From the NCBI GenBank assembly GCA_027596195.1, contig JADGJG010000676.1:1-14336 (forward strand): a DNA stretch of 14,336 nt, given 5' to 3'. The notes below the pieces were generated by a model. That model worked only from the letters and a program-made list of their open reading frames with translations. It was not told the DNA's origin and did not search any database. A program made the position numbers and the translations under genes. Shown piece after piece: positions 1-7,556 of the stretch. Position 1 is the first letter of the stretch; every line of letters begins with the position of its first letter. The DNA is from Podochytrium sp. JEL0797 (taxonomy: Eukaryota > Chytridiomycota > Chytridiomycetes > Chytridiales > Chytriomycetaceae).

Positions 1-190
1 TACTTAAATTTTGATTTTAACAAAATCCCTTGCCTCAAAAAATTTTGTTAAAAAGAATTTTTAAACCAAATTGGAATTTAAAACCACCCCCCCCCCCCCC
101 CCCCCCCCCTTACTGCATCTCTCAACCCTTCAACTCATCCACTTTTTCTTTTCTCCAAGTATCTTCTCCTTGTATTTTATTACCCCATTA
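1..190. other. AT-rich left edge with inverted repeat and 23-base C run
   Basis: No gene is supported here. Bases 15-26 and 42-53 are a perfect 12-bp inverted repeat around a 15-base loop, embedded in A/T-rich sequence. Bases 87-109 are an unbroken run of 23 C, after which the plus strand becomes C/T-rich and nearly free of G. The open frames over this stretch are proline/leucine/serine-rich products of base composition. The C run is a place where sequencing or assembly length is unreliable. Confidence 0.7.
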
Positions 191-475
191 TTGACAAACC
201 ACTCTTGTTTATTTTTCCCAACCTCACTCAGCGACAATCCCCATCTTGTTTATATTTCCCAACCTCACTCAGTGACAAACCACTCTTTTCGTATTTACCC
301 ACCCAACTCCACTCTTGTTGTATTTCCCCGTCCAACTCAGTGACAATTCACTCAGCGACCAATCCAATCTCCTTGTATTCCCCACCCCACTCAGAGAAAA
401 TCCCAATCTTATATTTCCCAACTCAACTCAGTGACAATCCACTCTTATTATATTTCCCCACCCAACCCCATATTT
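190..475 (+). repeat. Irregular ~40-bp tandem repeat, C/T-rich
   Basis: A core resembling CTCAGTGACAATCCACTC recurs with starts near 227, 268, 336, 351, 390 and 427. Spacings are about 37-41 bases, with one long and one short step. Units are degenerate. The GACAATCCACT part is shared with the 47-bp units that follow at 500-705, so both arrays probably derive from the same retrotransposon leader. Open frames here are compositional, not genes. Confidence 0.7.
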
Positions 476-499
476 CCCCACTCCAACTCCCATTCATTC

Positions 500-705
500 C
501 ATTGGACAATCCACTCCTGTTGTGTTGTTCCACTCCAACTCCCTTTCATTCCATTGGACAATCCACTACCAACCCCCATCACCACCCCACCTTCTTTTCA
601 TTGGACAATCCACTACCAACCCCCATCACCACCCCACCTTCTTTTCATTGGACAATCCACTACCAACCCCCATCCCCACCCCACTTTCCTTCCATTGGAC
701 AATCC
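500..705 (+). repeat. 47-bp minisatellite, leader of copy A
   Basis: The units start with CATTGGACAATCCACTACC at 552, 599 and 646, with a partial unit at 693 and a more diverged one at 500. The step is exactly 47 bases from 552 onward. The same unit occurs three times in the leaders of copies B (3907-4036) and C (9814-9949), just before gag. This identifies 500-718 as the 5' leader of a truncated copy of the same element family. Confidence 0.85.
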
Positions 706-718
706 TCCCCATCAACAA

Positions 719-961
719 CATGAACAACTCTTGCTAACGGCTCTTGTCTTCCAATCTCTTTGACAAAGACAACATGACCTGTGAAAATATCATCTTCCTT
801 CAAACTCCAAGTTGCTCAACGGCCTCGTGATCTGTCTCTTGTGATTTTGTTCTTTAGTGGACATGAAGGACTCCCACATGATGGATACAACAATAGACGT
901 GGTAGATTCGGGGGAAGTACTTGCCGCTCTCGGACCGCTTCTTGGCTTTGCTGTGTTTTCC
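719..961 (+). pseudogene. Deletion scar of copy A: gag start stub plus unrecognised sequence
   Basis: The bases before 719 (CATCAACAACATG) match the sequence around the gag start of B and C. After four more codons the frame hits a TAA, and similarity to gag is lost. Near 876-925 there is a short GGATAC..CGTGGTAGATTCGGGGGAAG segment that resembles the end of the gag RGG box (about 5000-5040 in B), so it may be a gag remnant. A purine tract like the pol 3' end is an alternative reading. From 962 the sequence rejoins B at 6853. The middle part has no match elsewhere in the window. Confidence 0.5.
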
Positions 962-1665
962 TCTCGAACCCATTCCAGTCCATCTCTTCTGTCAAGCCCG
1001 CTGTTGCCCACATCATGCCGTTTGGTTGCGGGGTCTACTACTTGAAACGCTACCAAAAATGCAAGCTTGAACCAACCTCCAACAAAGCCATCTACGTTGG
1101 ATTCAAGTCTCCCTCCATTGCCCAACTTCTCGACACAACCACTGGACGCCTCTTCTTCCACCGCTTTGCCGACTGTGACTTCCGAACCAATATCTACCCA
1201 CGATTCCCTGGCTCAATGTCAACCAGTCTTCCACGCGACCTCGCTGTCAACTACATCACGAAACCCAGCCATCACAGTGTCCAGCAACACGTCCAGCAGT
1301 TCATGTCCCAGAACGCCCAACTTGAGTCTGCCCCATTGAACCCTTCCACTATTGCCTCTTTGCGCAAACGACCGCGTTATACCATGCAGAAAGTGTTAAG
1401 GTATTTACCATTATACGACCGTAGCGAGTGCATGAGCGAGTTGCGGCCTGTTAGAGGCGCAACGACAACAACCCCTGAGTTAGTCTGTCTATTTTGTGTG
1501 TCGAGCGATGGCAACCCGCAGCGGTGCAACTACCAACAACAACAACATGGATACCCGCAGCGGTACAACTTACGATATGATTATTCTCCACACACGCTCG
1601 AGGGACCAGTTTCTGGACGCGGATTCATGCGATACCCCGATGCACTCGACTCTCCAACCATGTGA
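781..1665 (+). pseudogene. Copia integrase C-terminal fragment (copy A)
   Basis: This frame is open from 781 (a GTG, not a convincing start) to a TGA at 1663. From 962 it matches the integrase C-terminal region of B, including the YVGFKSPSIA and FADCDF..NIYPRFPG segments typical of copia integrase after the catalytic core. The HHCC zinc finger and the DDE residues are absent, so it has no catalytic capacity. Codons up to about 1400 use C-ending forms as elsewhere in pol. From 1401 the codon use changes (TTA, AGG, TAT), which is where a candidate intron begins. If that intron is removed, the fragment joins the RT frame at 1728. In A, integrase and RT share one frame and are separated by TGA TGA at 1663-1668. 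Confidence 0.8.
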
Positions 1666-1727
1666 TGAGTGGGCCTGATCAACCTGCTAAAACAACATCA
1701 CCCTTTCCCATCTACACCCTATTGTAG
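1401..1727 (+). other. Candidate spliceosomal intron between integrase and RT (copy A)
   Basis: Seen: AG|GTATTT at 1399-1406, a branch-like TGCTAAA at 1685-1691, a pyrimidine-rich stretch, and TTGTAG ending at 1727. The length is 327, a multiple of three, so removal keeps the integrase and RT in one frame and eliminates the two consecutive TGA codons at 1663-1668. Codon use inside differs from the flanks. The same interval in B is 328 bases and also restores frame. Inference: this is an intron. The alternatives are stop readthrough or a decayed linker. Retention would extend the integrase by 88 codons before the TGA pair. Confidence 0.55.
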
Positions 1728-3501
1728 TCTTGCATCCCCGACCTCTAACAACTCCATCACCATTGAACCCGGTGTCTTCCCAACTGAGCTCAACACGCTT
1801 CTCCAACTCCCCACCGCCGAGCTTCCCTTCGCGCTCTCTACCTGCACCTCCGCTGATTCCATTGAGCTCTGGTTGGAACTCTCTCTCTCCGCTGGTGGTT
1901 TCGACGACACTCCCAAAACCCACAAACAAGCCATGGCTTCTCCCGACGCCGCGGAATGGCTTGCCGCCGAGAAATCGGAACTCGCCGCCCTTGCCGCCAA
2001 CAAGACTGCTAAGCTGGTCTCCCGCGAACCATGGATGAACGTGATCGGCTCTGTTTTCACGTACAAGAAGAAACGACTTGCATCTGGAGTGCTCGAACGC
2101 TACAAAGCCCGACTCTGTGCCCAAGGCTTCAAGCAGATCTTTGGCATCGACTACGACGAAACATTTGCCCCAGTCATGATGAACTCCACCTTTCGCTGGC
2201 TTATGGCTCTTGCCGCTCTCTATGGATGGGACACCTTCCTCGCCGACGTCAAAAATGCCTTCACTGAGACGGAACTTACCGAAATCATCTACATGGAGCA
2301 ACCCCCAGGGCATCACGATGGTACCAACCGTATCTGGCGACTTCTCAAGGCTCTCTACGGTCTCAAGCAAGCTGGCCGTTTGTGGTACCGTTTCCTTGTC
2401 TCTGTTCTCTGCGAAAAGTTCAAGTACATCCAGTCCAAAGCCGACCCCTGTCTTTGCTACAAGCGCAACTCCTCCACCAAGCAGCTTGTGATTCTCGCCT
2501 TCTACGTCGACGACCTCAACTTCTTTGGAAACAACGCCATGATTCACCAAGCTGTTGCCGACATCTCCTCCACATTCAAAATCCGTTCCCTCGGTCCCAT
2601 CACCTACTGCCTTGGCCTCCAAATCGAACACCTCCCTCAAGGAAAGTTTATCCACCAGTCCAACTACGTCCAAGAAATCCTTGCACGCTTCTCTGCAGAC
2701 TACGAACACTACCCACTCAACACGCCCATGCCCACGTCTCTCAAGCTGTCCCCGCTCCCAACCGACACTCCATCAGAACTCGACAACCCTTCACGCTACC
2801 TTGAAGCTCTTGGCTGCCTCAGTTTCGCTGCCACTCAAACGCGTCCTGACTTGTCCACACCCGTCTCCTTTTTCTCCATGTTCTCGTCCAAGCCATCTGC
2901 CCTCCATTGGAAAGGACTCATGAACGTCTACCGCTACCTGCATCACCACCCTGATCTTGGTCTCCTCTACCGCAAGAACGGTTCCCAGAACCTTCAAGGC
3001 TACGCTGACGCTGCTTTCAACATCCATCATGACGGCAAGTCTCAACTTGGCTACATGACCACGCTTGCCGACGCCGCTGTATCCTGGAAGTCTCACAAGT
3101 CTCCGTTTGTTGCTCTCTCCACCACCGAAAGTGAATACATGTCCTTCTCCGAACTTGGCCGTGAAACCCAATCCTTCATCAACCGCTACAGCAGCATCGA
3201 ACTACCGTTGGACCTCCCTGTCACCCTCTTTGAAGACAACATGTCCACCATTCGCCAAGTCAACAGCGATATCTTCTCCAGTCGTTCCAAGCATATCCAC
3301 CTCCGTTACCACTATGTCCGTGAGCTCGTTCTCCTCAAACTCATCCATGCCGCCTCCATCCCCAGCTCAACCAACCCAGCCGATCTCCTGACCAAGCCCA
3401 AGGGTCGTGTCGCCTTTGCCTTTCTCCGTTCTCTGTTTGGTCTCCACTCTCTTGCGACCTTACGTTCGGGGGAAGTCGCGTCGACTGGGGGGAAGTGTTA
3501 G
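1728..3501 (+). CDS. Copia reverse transcriptase / RNase H (copy A)
   Basis: The frame is open from 1669 (GTG), but no in-frame ATG precedes the RT domain, so it must be made as part of a longer protein. The RT core runs from about 2040 to 2680. It has the first catalytic aspartate in the ADVKNAF motif (2245), LYGLKQAGRLWY, SKADPC, and YVDD at 2503-2514. RNase H follows with aspartate in YADAAF (3007), glutamate in STTESEY (3127) and aspartate in FEDNMS (3235), and then NPADLLTKP near the end. All catalytic residues I can place are present and there is no internal stop, although the rest of this copy is deleted. The stop codon is the TAG formed by LTR bases 4-6. Differences from B are mostly at third positions. 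Confidence 0.92.
3487..3495 (+). promoter_or_regulatory. Polypurine tract of copy A
   Basis: GGGGGGAAG lies immediately before the LTR start TGTTAG, the usual place of the plus-strand primer in copia elements. A second purine run, CGGGGGAAG, lies about 22 bases upstream near 3467-3475. Both are also the last codons of pol. The same arrangement occurs at 9379-9387 in B. Confidence 0.8.
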
Positions 3502-3720
3502 AACTCACGTTCCGGGCTTCAGTCTTCCTCGCCTTCCCCATGTGCTGTTCCCACACCACCGTGTTTTGACGTTCTCACACCACTCTGGGCAGAATAAGTT
3601 TGCAGTCTTCACTTCAGTAAAGCTTAGTTTTTCTTTCCCAAAAACATCGTTCTCTCAGATTAAGAGTCAGCTCTTCCCAGCACACACACACACTCCCCAC
3701 TACTATTGACCTGACCAACA
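3496..3720 (+). repeat. LTR 1: 3' LTR of copy A and 5' LTR of copy B
   Basis: The start TGTTAG is firm: it abuts the polypurine tract and is repeated identically at 9388. The 3' end is tentative. 3720 is chosen because GACCAACA there gives TGTT..AACA ends, but no recognisable primer-binding site follows, so the end could lie elsewhere before the leader repeats. It carries AGTAAA where LTR 2 has AATAAA, and lacks 21 bases that LTR 2 has near 9440. Otherwise it is almost identical to LTR 2. No clear TATA box was seen. Confidence 0.75.
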
Positions 3721-3774
3721 CACCCTACCTCACACTCCAAGACTCTCCACGTTCCACGCGACTCACAGTACCGA

Positions 3775-3870
3775 CTGTCCCTCTGACCTTGTTCCATACT
3801 GTCCCTCTGACCTTGCTCCATACCATCCCTCTGATCTTGCCTCAGACTATCCCTCTGACCCTGAAAATCA
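3775..3870 (+). repeat. 24-bp tandem repeat x4 in leader of copy B
   Basis: There are four units of 24 bases (starts 3775, 3799, 3823, 3847) with the core TCCCTCTGACCTTG and decreasing similarity toward the 3' end. An equivalent array is at 9688-9783 in copy C with two substitutions visible by eye. It lies between LTR and gag in untranslated leader. Confidence 0.85.
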
Positions 3871-3906
3871 CACTTTTTTTTTCCCACCACCACCCCACTT
3901 TCTTTT

Positions 3907-4036
3907 CATTGGACAATCCACTACCAACCCCCATCACTCCACTTTCTTTTCATTGGACAATCCACTACCAACCCCCACTACCACCCCACTTTCTTTCCAT
4001 TGGACAATCCACTACCAACCCCCCCACTGTTACCCA
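3907..4036 (+). repeat. 47-bp minisatellite x3 in leader of copy B
   Basis: Units begin CATTGGACAATCC at 3907, 3951 and 3998. The first is 44 and the second 47 bases long. The last unit ends shortly before the gag ATG at 4051. It has the same unit as in the leaders of A and C. A TTG at 4000 opens the gag frame upstream of the ATG, but it lies inside the repeat and is not a likely start. Confidence 0.85.
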
Positions 4037-4050
4037 CCTCCATCAACAAC

Positions 4051-5463
4051 ATGAATACTTCTCGCGACCTCTACACCTCCTTCAAGCTCTCTTCAACCAA
4101 CATTCCCCGTCTCCATGAATGGCAAGACGAACTCTTTGGCATCCTCAGCGCCCGCAAGGTCCTCCACACTCTCCATCCTGACTTCTTCAACGAAGACGAG
4201 TGCGACATCATGGATCCTGATGATCTTGACGAATCTGATCCCAACCACGACTCTGTCGCAACCTACCTCAACGCCGAAGCCGAAGAAATCCTCATCGCCT
4301 TGCGCACCGACGACGAAGTCCTTTTCCCCGGCACACTCGCCAACAACCTTGAAACCAAACGAATCATCAAATTGAACCTCGACCCTGATCTCGTCAGCCT
4401 CCTCCCTGTTTCTGTCAAAGTCGCGCACACATGGCTGGTCACTCTCAACTCTCTTTATACCGGAAGCACGGCTCGAATCGCCGAAGACTTGGTCCAACGC
4501 TGGGCCTCGCTGCGCCACCTCGACACTCAAACCATCACAGAATACTGGTCCACGGCACTTCAAATCCACGCAACCATGCAGCAAAACAACTCGAATTCTG
4601 CCTTTGCCCCATTCCTTCCCTTCTCTGCATTCAAACGCCAAGTCGTTCAACAACTGCTCAAGCCTGAGTTCGGTTCTTCCATCTCCAACCTTCAAAACAA
4701 GGAACACGCGAACAAGCAGCAACTCCTCACTGACCTCCTTCAAGAAGAAACGAACCTCGGTTGGAAACCCAAGTCTCGCGACCTTGCCCTCATGCTTGAC
4801 AGCGTCAATGACCAACACAACGGCGCCCATCGCAGTGGTGGTTCTGGTGGATTTCGTGGTGGACGTGGTGGATTTCGTGGTGGTCGTGGTGGATTTCGTG
4901 GTGGTCACGGTGGGATTGATGGTGGTCGCGGCGGATTTCGTAATGGATATGGAGGATTCGGTATTGCACTTGGTGGTCGCGGCCGTGGTGGATACGCCGC
5001 AGGATACGGAGGTCGTGGTGGATATAGTTTCGGGGGAAGCGGCTTCCACCCTTACGCGCATGCCACTCTCCCCCACGTCCTTGAAACGCCGCGCTCGGAA
5101 CCCAATAACTATTGCCCCATCTGTGGCAAGCTCCATTGGAAGTGGCAGTGCTGGTACAAGCCATCCTACGCAACTGACGCTCTGCTTCCTTTCCCACCCA
5201 ACGCACAACTGATCCCATTGCACCAAATCAAACCGGAACTCCGTCAACATCCCAAGATCTTGGAACTCTACCACGGAACTCCCATGGCCTTTGTCAATGC
5301 CAACGACCAATTCCTCCAGAACCTCCTGAATCAACCTCCAGCGCAACAAGCCCTCTTGACCCAAACTCCAGCGCAACAAGCCCAAAACCCTGCGCAACAA
5401 GCACTCCCTCCCGCTCAACAGCAAGAACAACAAGCGGATTTTCCTCAGCGCCGGTTGCTGTAA
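4051..5463 (+). CDS. gag: Copia-type Gag (copy B)
   Basis: The protein has 470 residues and should form the virus-like particle and package the RNA. The start is the ATG at 4051, in the good context CAACAACATGA, and it is conserved in C. Residues about 1-250 form the helical capsid region with a C-terminal LTDLLQEE segment typical of copia gag (UBN2-like). About 265-330 is an RGG/FRGG box encoded by imperfect 21-bp repeats, expected to bind nucleic acid. A single zinc-knuckle-like motif follows, with Cys at 5113 and 5122, His at 5134 and Cys at 5149, i.e. CX2CX3HX4C, one residue shorter than the usual CX2CX4HX4C. The tail is rich in PAQQ repeats. It ends at TAA 5461, and the protease frame is -1 relative to it and open from 5178. 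Confidence 0.9.
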   Translation: MNTSRDLYTSFKLSSTNIPRLHEWQDELFGILSARKVLHTLHPDFFNEDECDIMDPDDLDESDPNHDSVATYLNAEAEEILIALRTDDEVLFPGTLANNLETKRIIKLNLDPDLVSLLPVSVKVAHTWLVTLNSLYTGSTARIAEDLVQRWASLRHLDTQTITEYWSTALQIHATMQQNNSNSAFAPFLPFSAFKRQVVQQLLKPEFGSSISNLQNKEHANKQQLLTDLLQEETNLGWKPKSRDLALMLDSVNDQHNGAHRSGGSGGFRGGRGGFRGGRGGFRGGHGGIDGGRGGFRNGYGGFGIALGGRGRGGYAAGYGGRGGYSFGGSGFHPYAHATLPHVLETPRSEPNNYCPICGKLHWKWQCWYKPSYATDALLPFPPNAQLIPLHQIKPELRQHPKILELYHGTPMAFVNANDQFLQNLLNQPPAQQALLTQTPAQQAQNPAQQALPPAQQQEQQADFPQRRLL

Positions 5464-7556
5464 ACCAAAACACCATCCGGCCGCTCGCCCAACTTCGTCA
5501 CCATCCACCTCTTGACCCCACCATCCTCGCTACACTTGATTCCTCTGTACGCTCTGCCGTTCTCTTTACCTCACATGACACGCCATCCTTGCCACACCCA
5601 TCCTTCAAGCTCTACCAGCTGTTATCATCCTCCACCTCAACACCACCTGCCCCTTGCTCCTCTCAAGCGACACCATACCTCTTCCAGCCCACAACAACCA
5701 AGTTTCCCATGGTGCTTGACCGCGGCTGTACCAGATCCATCTTCAAGACTCTCGACTACTTTGTGTCTTACACTCCTGCCACTGCCGCCTTCAGTGCCAC
5801 TGCCAACAACTCGCTACTCGCTTGCCATGGATACGGCTCAGCCGTGATTCCCCTCCGCAACAACTACCTGCTCACCATAAACAATGCCATGCACTGTCCC
5901 GACGCTATCTGCCACTTGATTTCCGACAACGACCTTGAAGCTATTGGTCTGCACTTCCAGTCACATCATGGCCTCCCTGGATTCATCATGGTGACCAATT
6001 CCGATCCATTTGCCGAACATGTGCCCCTCATCGCGACTACGAAACACAACGGCCTTCACTTCCTGCCTGTCTCTGACCAACCCTCCATCAAATCTGCCTC
6101 TCGAACCGACATTACCCTCCTCACGACCAAGCTTGCTGATCTCCGCATGTCCGAACTCTCCAAGTCCCAGCTGGAACACGTCACCCGCAAACTCTACCAA
6201 GAACACGCAGCCTATGACCTTCGCCACCGCACCTTCGGACACGCTTCGGACAGACGCATCCGATACATGCAAAACCACGAAACCACCCAAGACCTCGCTC
6301 CCATCTCATTTCCTGCCAATACCCACGACTGTGACACCTGCTCGTTGTGCAAACGCAAGAAAGCTCCATTTTCCGTTCCTTCCACGCGTCCTGACCCCAT
6401 CCCCGGAGAACTCATCGGATTCGACGTTGTTCAAGTCACCCCTCCTCACCTCGACAAGTATCCTTACGCCCTCGTCTCCTACGACTATGGTTCCACTTTC
6501 ACGCAAGGCTTCCTCATGGAAAGCAAGGACGAGTCACTTGTTCAAGCCATCCGAGCCATCATCCGCCAAGAAACTCTCTTTGGAACAACAACCAAGCGCA
6601 TCCGATGCGATCCCGGTGAACTCGGAACCTCTGTGGCTTTTCTCCAGTTCTGTGAATCCCACCGCATCGTCTTGGAACCTGGCACAGCACGCAACCCTCA
6701 AATGGACGGCGGTACCGAACGATGCATTCAAGCCATCTTGACCCTGACACGCACCTTCATGCATGACTCTTCCACTCCTCTCAACCTCTGGGGCCACGCC
6801 TTCCTTCACGCCATCGACATCAAGAACATCCTTCCAGTCCTATCACGCAACATCTCGAACCCATTCCAGTCCATCTCTTCTCTCAAGCCAGCCGTTGCCC
6901 ACATCATGCCGTTCGGCTGTGGGGTCTACTACTTGGAACGTTACCAAAAACGCAAGCTCGAACCAACCTCCAACAAAGCCATCTACGTCGGATTCAAATC
7001 TCCCTCCATTGCAAAACTCCTCGACACAACCACCGGACGCCTCTTCTTCCACCGCTTCGCTGACTGTGACTTCCGAACCAACATCTACCCACGATTCCCC
7101 GGCCCACCATCGACCAGTTTCCCACGTGACCTCGCTGTCAACTACATCACGAAACCCAACCACCATAGTGTCCAGCAACACGTCCAAGAGTTCATGTCCC
7201 AGAACACCCAACTCGAGTCCGCCCCATTGAACCCTTCCACCATTGCCTCTTTGCGCAAACGACCGCGTTATACCATGCAGAAAGTGTTAAGGTATTTACC
7301 ATTATACGAACAAAGCGAGTGCATGAGCGAGTTGCGGCCTATTAGAGGCGCAACGACGACAACCCCTGAGTTAGTCCGTCTATTTTGTGTGTCGAGCGAT
7401 GGCAACCCACAGAGGTGCAACTACCAACAACAACAACATGGATACCCGCAGCGGTACAACTTACGATATGATTATTCTCCACACACGCTCGAGGGACCGG
7501 TTTCTGGACGCGGATTCATGCGATACCCCGATGCACTCGACTCTCCAACCATGTGA
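5463..7556 (+). CDS. pol: Copia Pol: protease and integrase (copy B)
   Basis: This is the -1 frame relative to gag. It is open from 5178, overlaps gag by about 285 bases, and has no in-frame ATG until 5709 in the protease active site, so expression by frame change is expected. Protease: VLDRGCT with the aspartate codon at 5718; the family norm is DSG or DTG, here DRG. Integrase: HX4HX29CX2C zinc finger (His 6225, 6240; Cys 6330, 6339), catalytic Asp 6423, Asp 6609 and Glu 6717. The last two are separated by exactly 35 residues, the DD35E spacing. The C-terminal YVGFKSPS and FADCDF..NIYP region follows. The unspliced frame ends at TGA TGA (7554-7559). From 7292 the codon use changes at the candidate intron. 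Confidence 0.9.
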   Translation, partial: NQNTIRPLAQLRHHPPLDPTILATLDSSVRSAVLFTSHDTPSLPHPSFKLYQLLSSSTSTPPAPCSSQATPYLFQPTTTKFPMVLDRGCTRSIFKTLDYFVSYTPATAAFSATANNSLLACHGYGSAVIPLRNNYLLTINNAMHCPDAICHLISDNDLEAIGLHFQSHHGLPGFIMVTNSDPFAEHVPLIATTKHNGLHFLPVSDQPSIKSASRTDITLLTTKLADLRMSELSKSQLEHVTRKLYQEHAAYDLRHRTFGHASDRRIRYMQNHETTQDLAPISFPANTHDCDTCSLCKRKKAPFSVPSTRPDPIPGELIGFDVVQVTPPHLDKYPYALVSYDYGSTFTQGFLMESKDESLVQAIRAIIRQETLFGTTTKRIRCDPGELGTSVAFLQFCESHRIVLEPGTARNPQMDGGTERCIQAILTLTRTFMHDSSTPLNLWGHAFLHAIDIKNILPVLSRNISNPFQSISSLKPAVAHIMPFGCGVYYLERYQKRKLEPTSNKAIYVGFKSPSIAKLLDTTTGRLFFHRFADCDFRTNIYPRFPGPPSTSFPRDLAVNYITKPNHHSVQQHVQEFMSQNTQLESAPLNPSTIASLRKRPRYTMQKVLRYLPLYEQSECMSELRPIRGATTTTPELVRLFCVSSDGNPQRCNYQQQQHGYPQRYNLRYDYSPHTLEGPVSGRGFMRYPDALDSPTM

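Larger units (their letters stand above)
480..3720 (+). mobile_element. Copy A: internally deleted Ty1/copia retrotransposon with 3' LTR
   Basis: The leader repeats run directly into a short unrecognised stretch and then the integrase C-terminus, followed by a complete RT/RNase H, purine tract and LTR. Gag, protease and the integrase catalytic core are missing and no 5' LTR is seen, so this copy cannot move on its own. The remaining pol parts are closely similar to copy B. The left boundary is set by the first leader repeats and is approximate. Confidence 0.8.

Noticed and set aside
552..705. 47-bp repeats as a CRISPR-like array
   Set aside because: The whole unit repeats without variable spacers, and the context is a eukaryotic retrotransposon leader.
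71..763. Overlapping Pro/Ser/Thr-rich frames in the left repeats
   Set aside because: Several overlapping frames are open at once because the plus strand lacks G and stops are rare. They coincide with tandem repeats and leader sequence.
1660..1668. ATGTGATGA stop-restart motif between integrase and RT as a reinitiation site
   Set aside because: Reinitiation at the ATG at 1665 gives a frame that stops after about 20 codons in A and runs out of the RT frame in B, so it cannot produce RT in either copy.
1687..2709. Antisense open frame of 340 codons opposite RT of copy A
   Set aside because: It has no recognisable domain, and the same region of B has it split. It is a shadow of C-ending codons in the RT gene.
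3721..3745. Primer-binding site directly after the tentative LTR end
   Set aside because: The bases there do not begin TGG and do not match an initiator-methionine-type primer site. The LTR end itself is uncertain.
5439..5470. Splice site GTAAAC at the gag end joining gag to pol
   Set aside because: The acceptors I tested downstream do not restore the pol frame, and the one-base difference between B and C lies upstream of this donor, so one solution cannot fit both.
4093..5508. Long antisense open frame (471 codons) opposite gag of copy B
   Set aside because: Its Thr/Ser/Lys-rich repeats mirror the RGG-coding repeats, and in copy C the matching antisense frame is broken into shorter pieces. 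It follows from the codon bias of gag.
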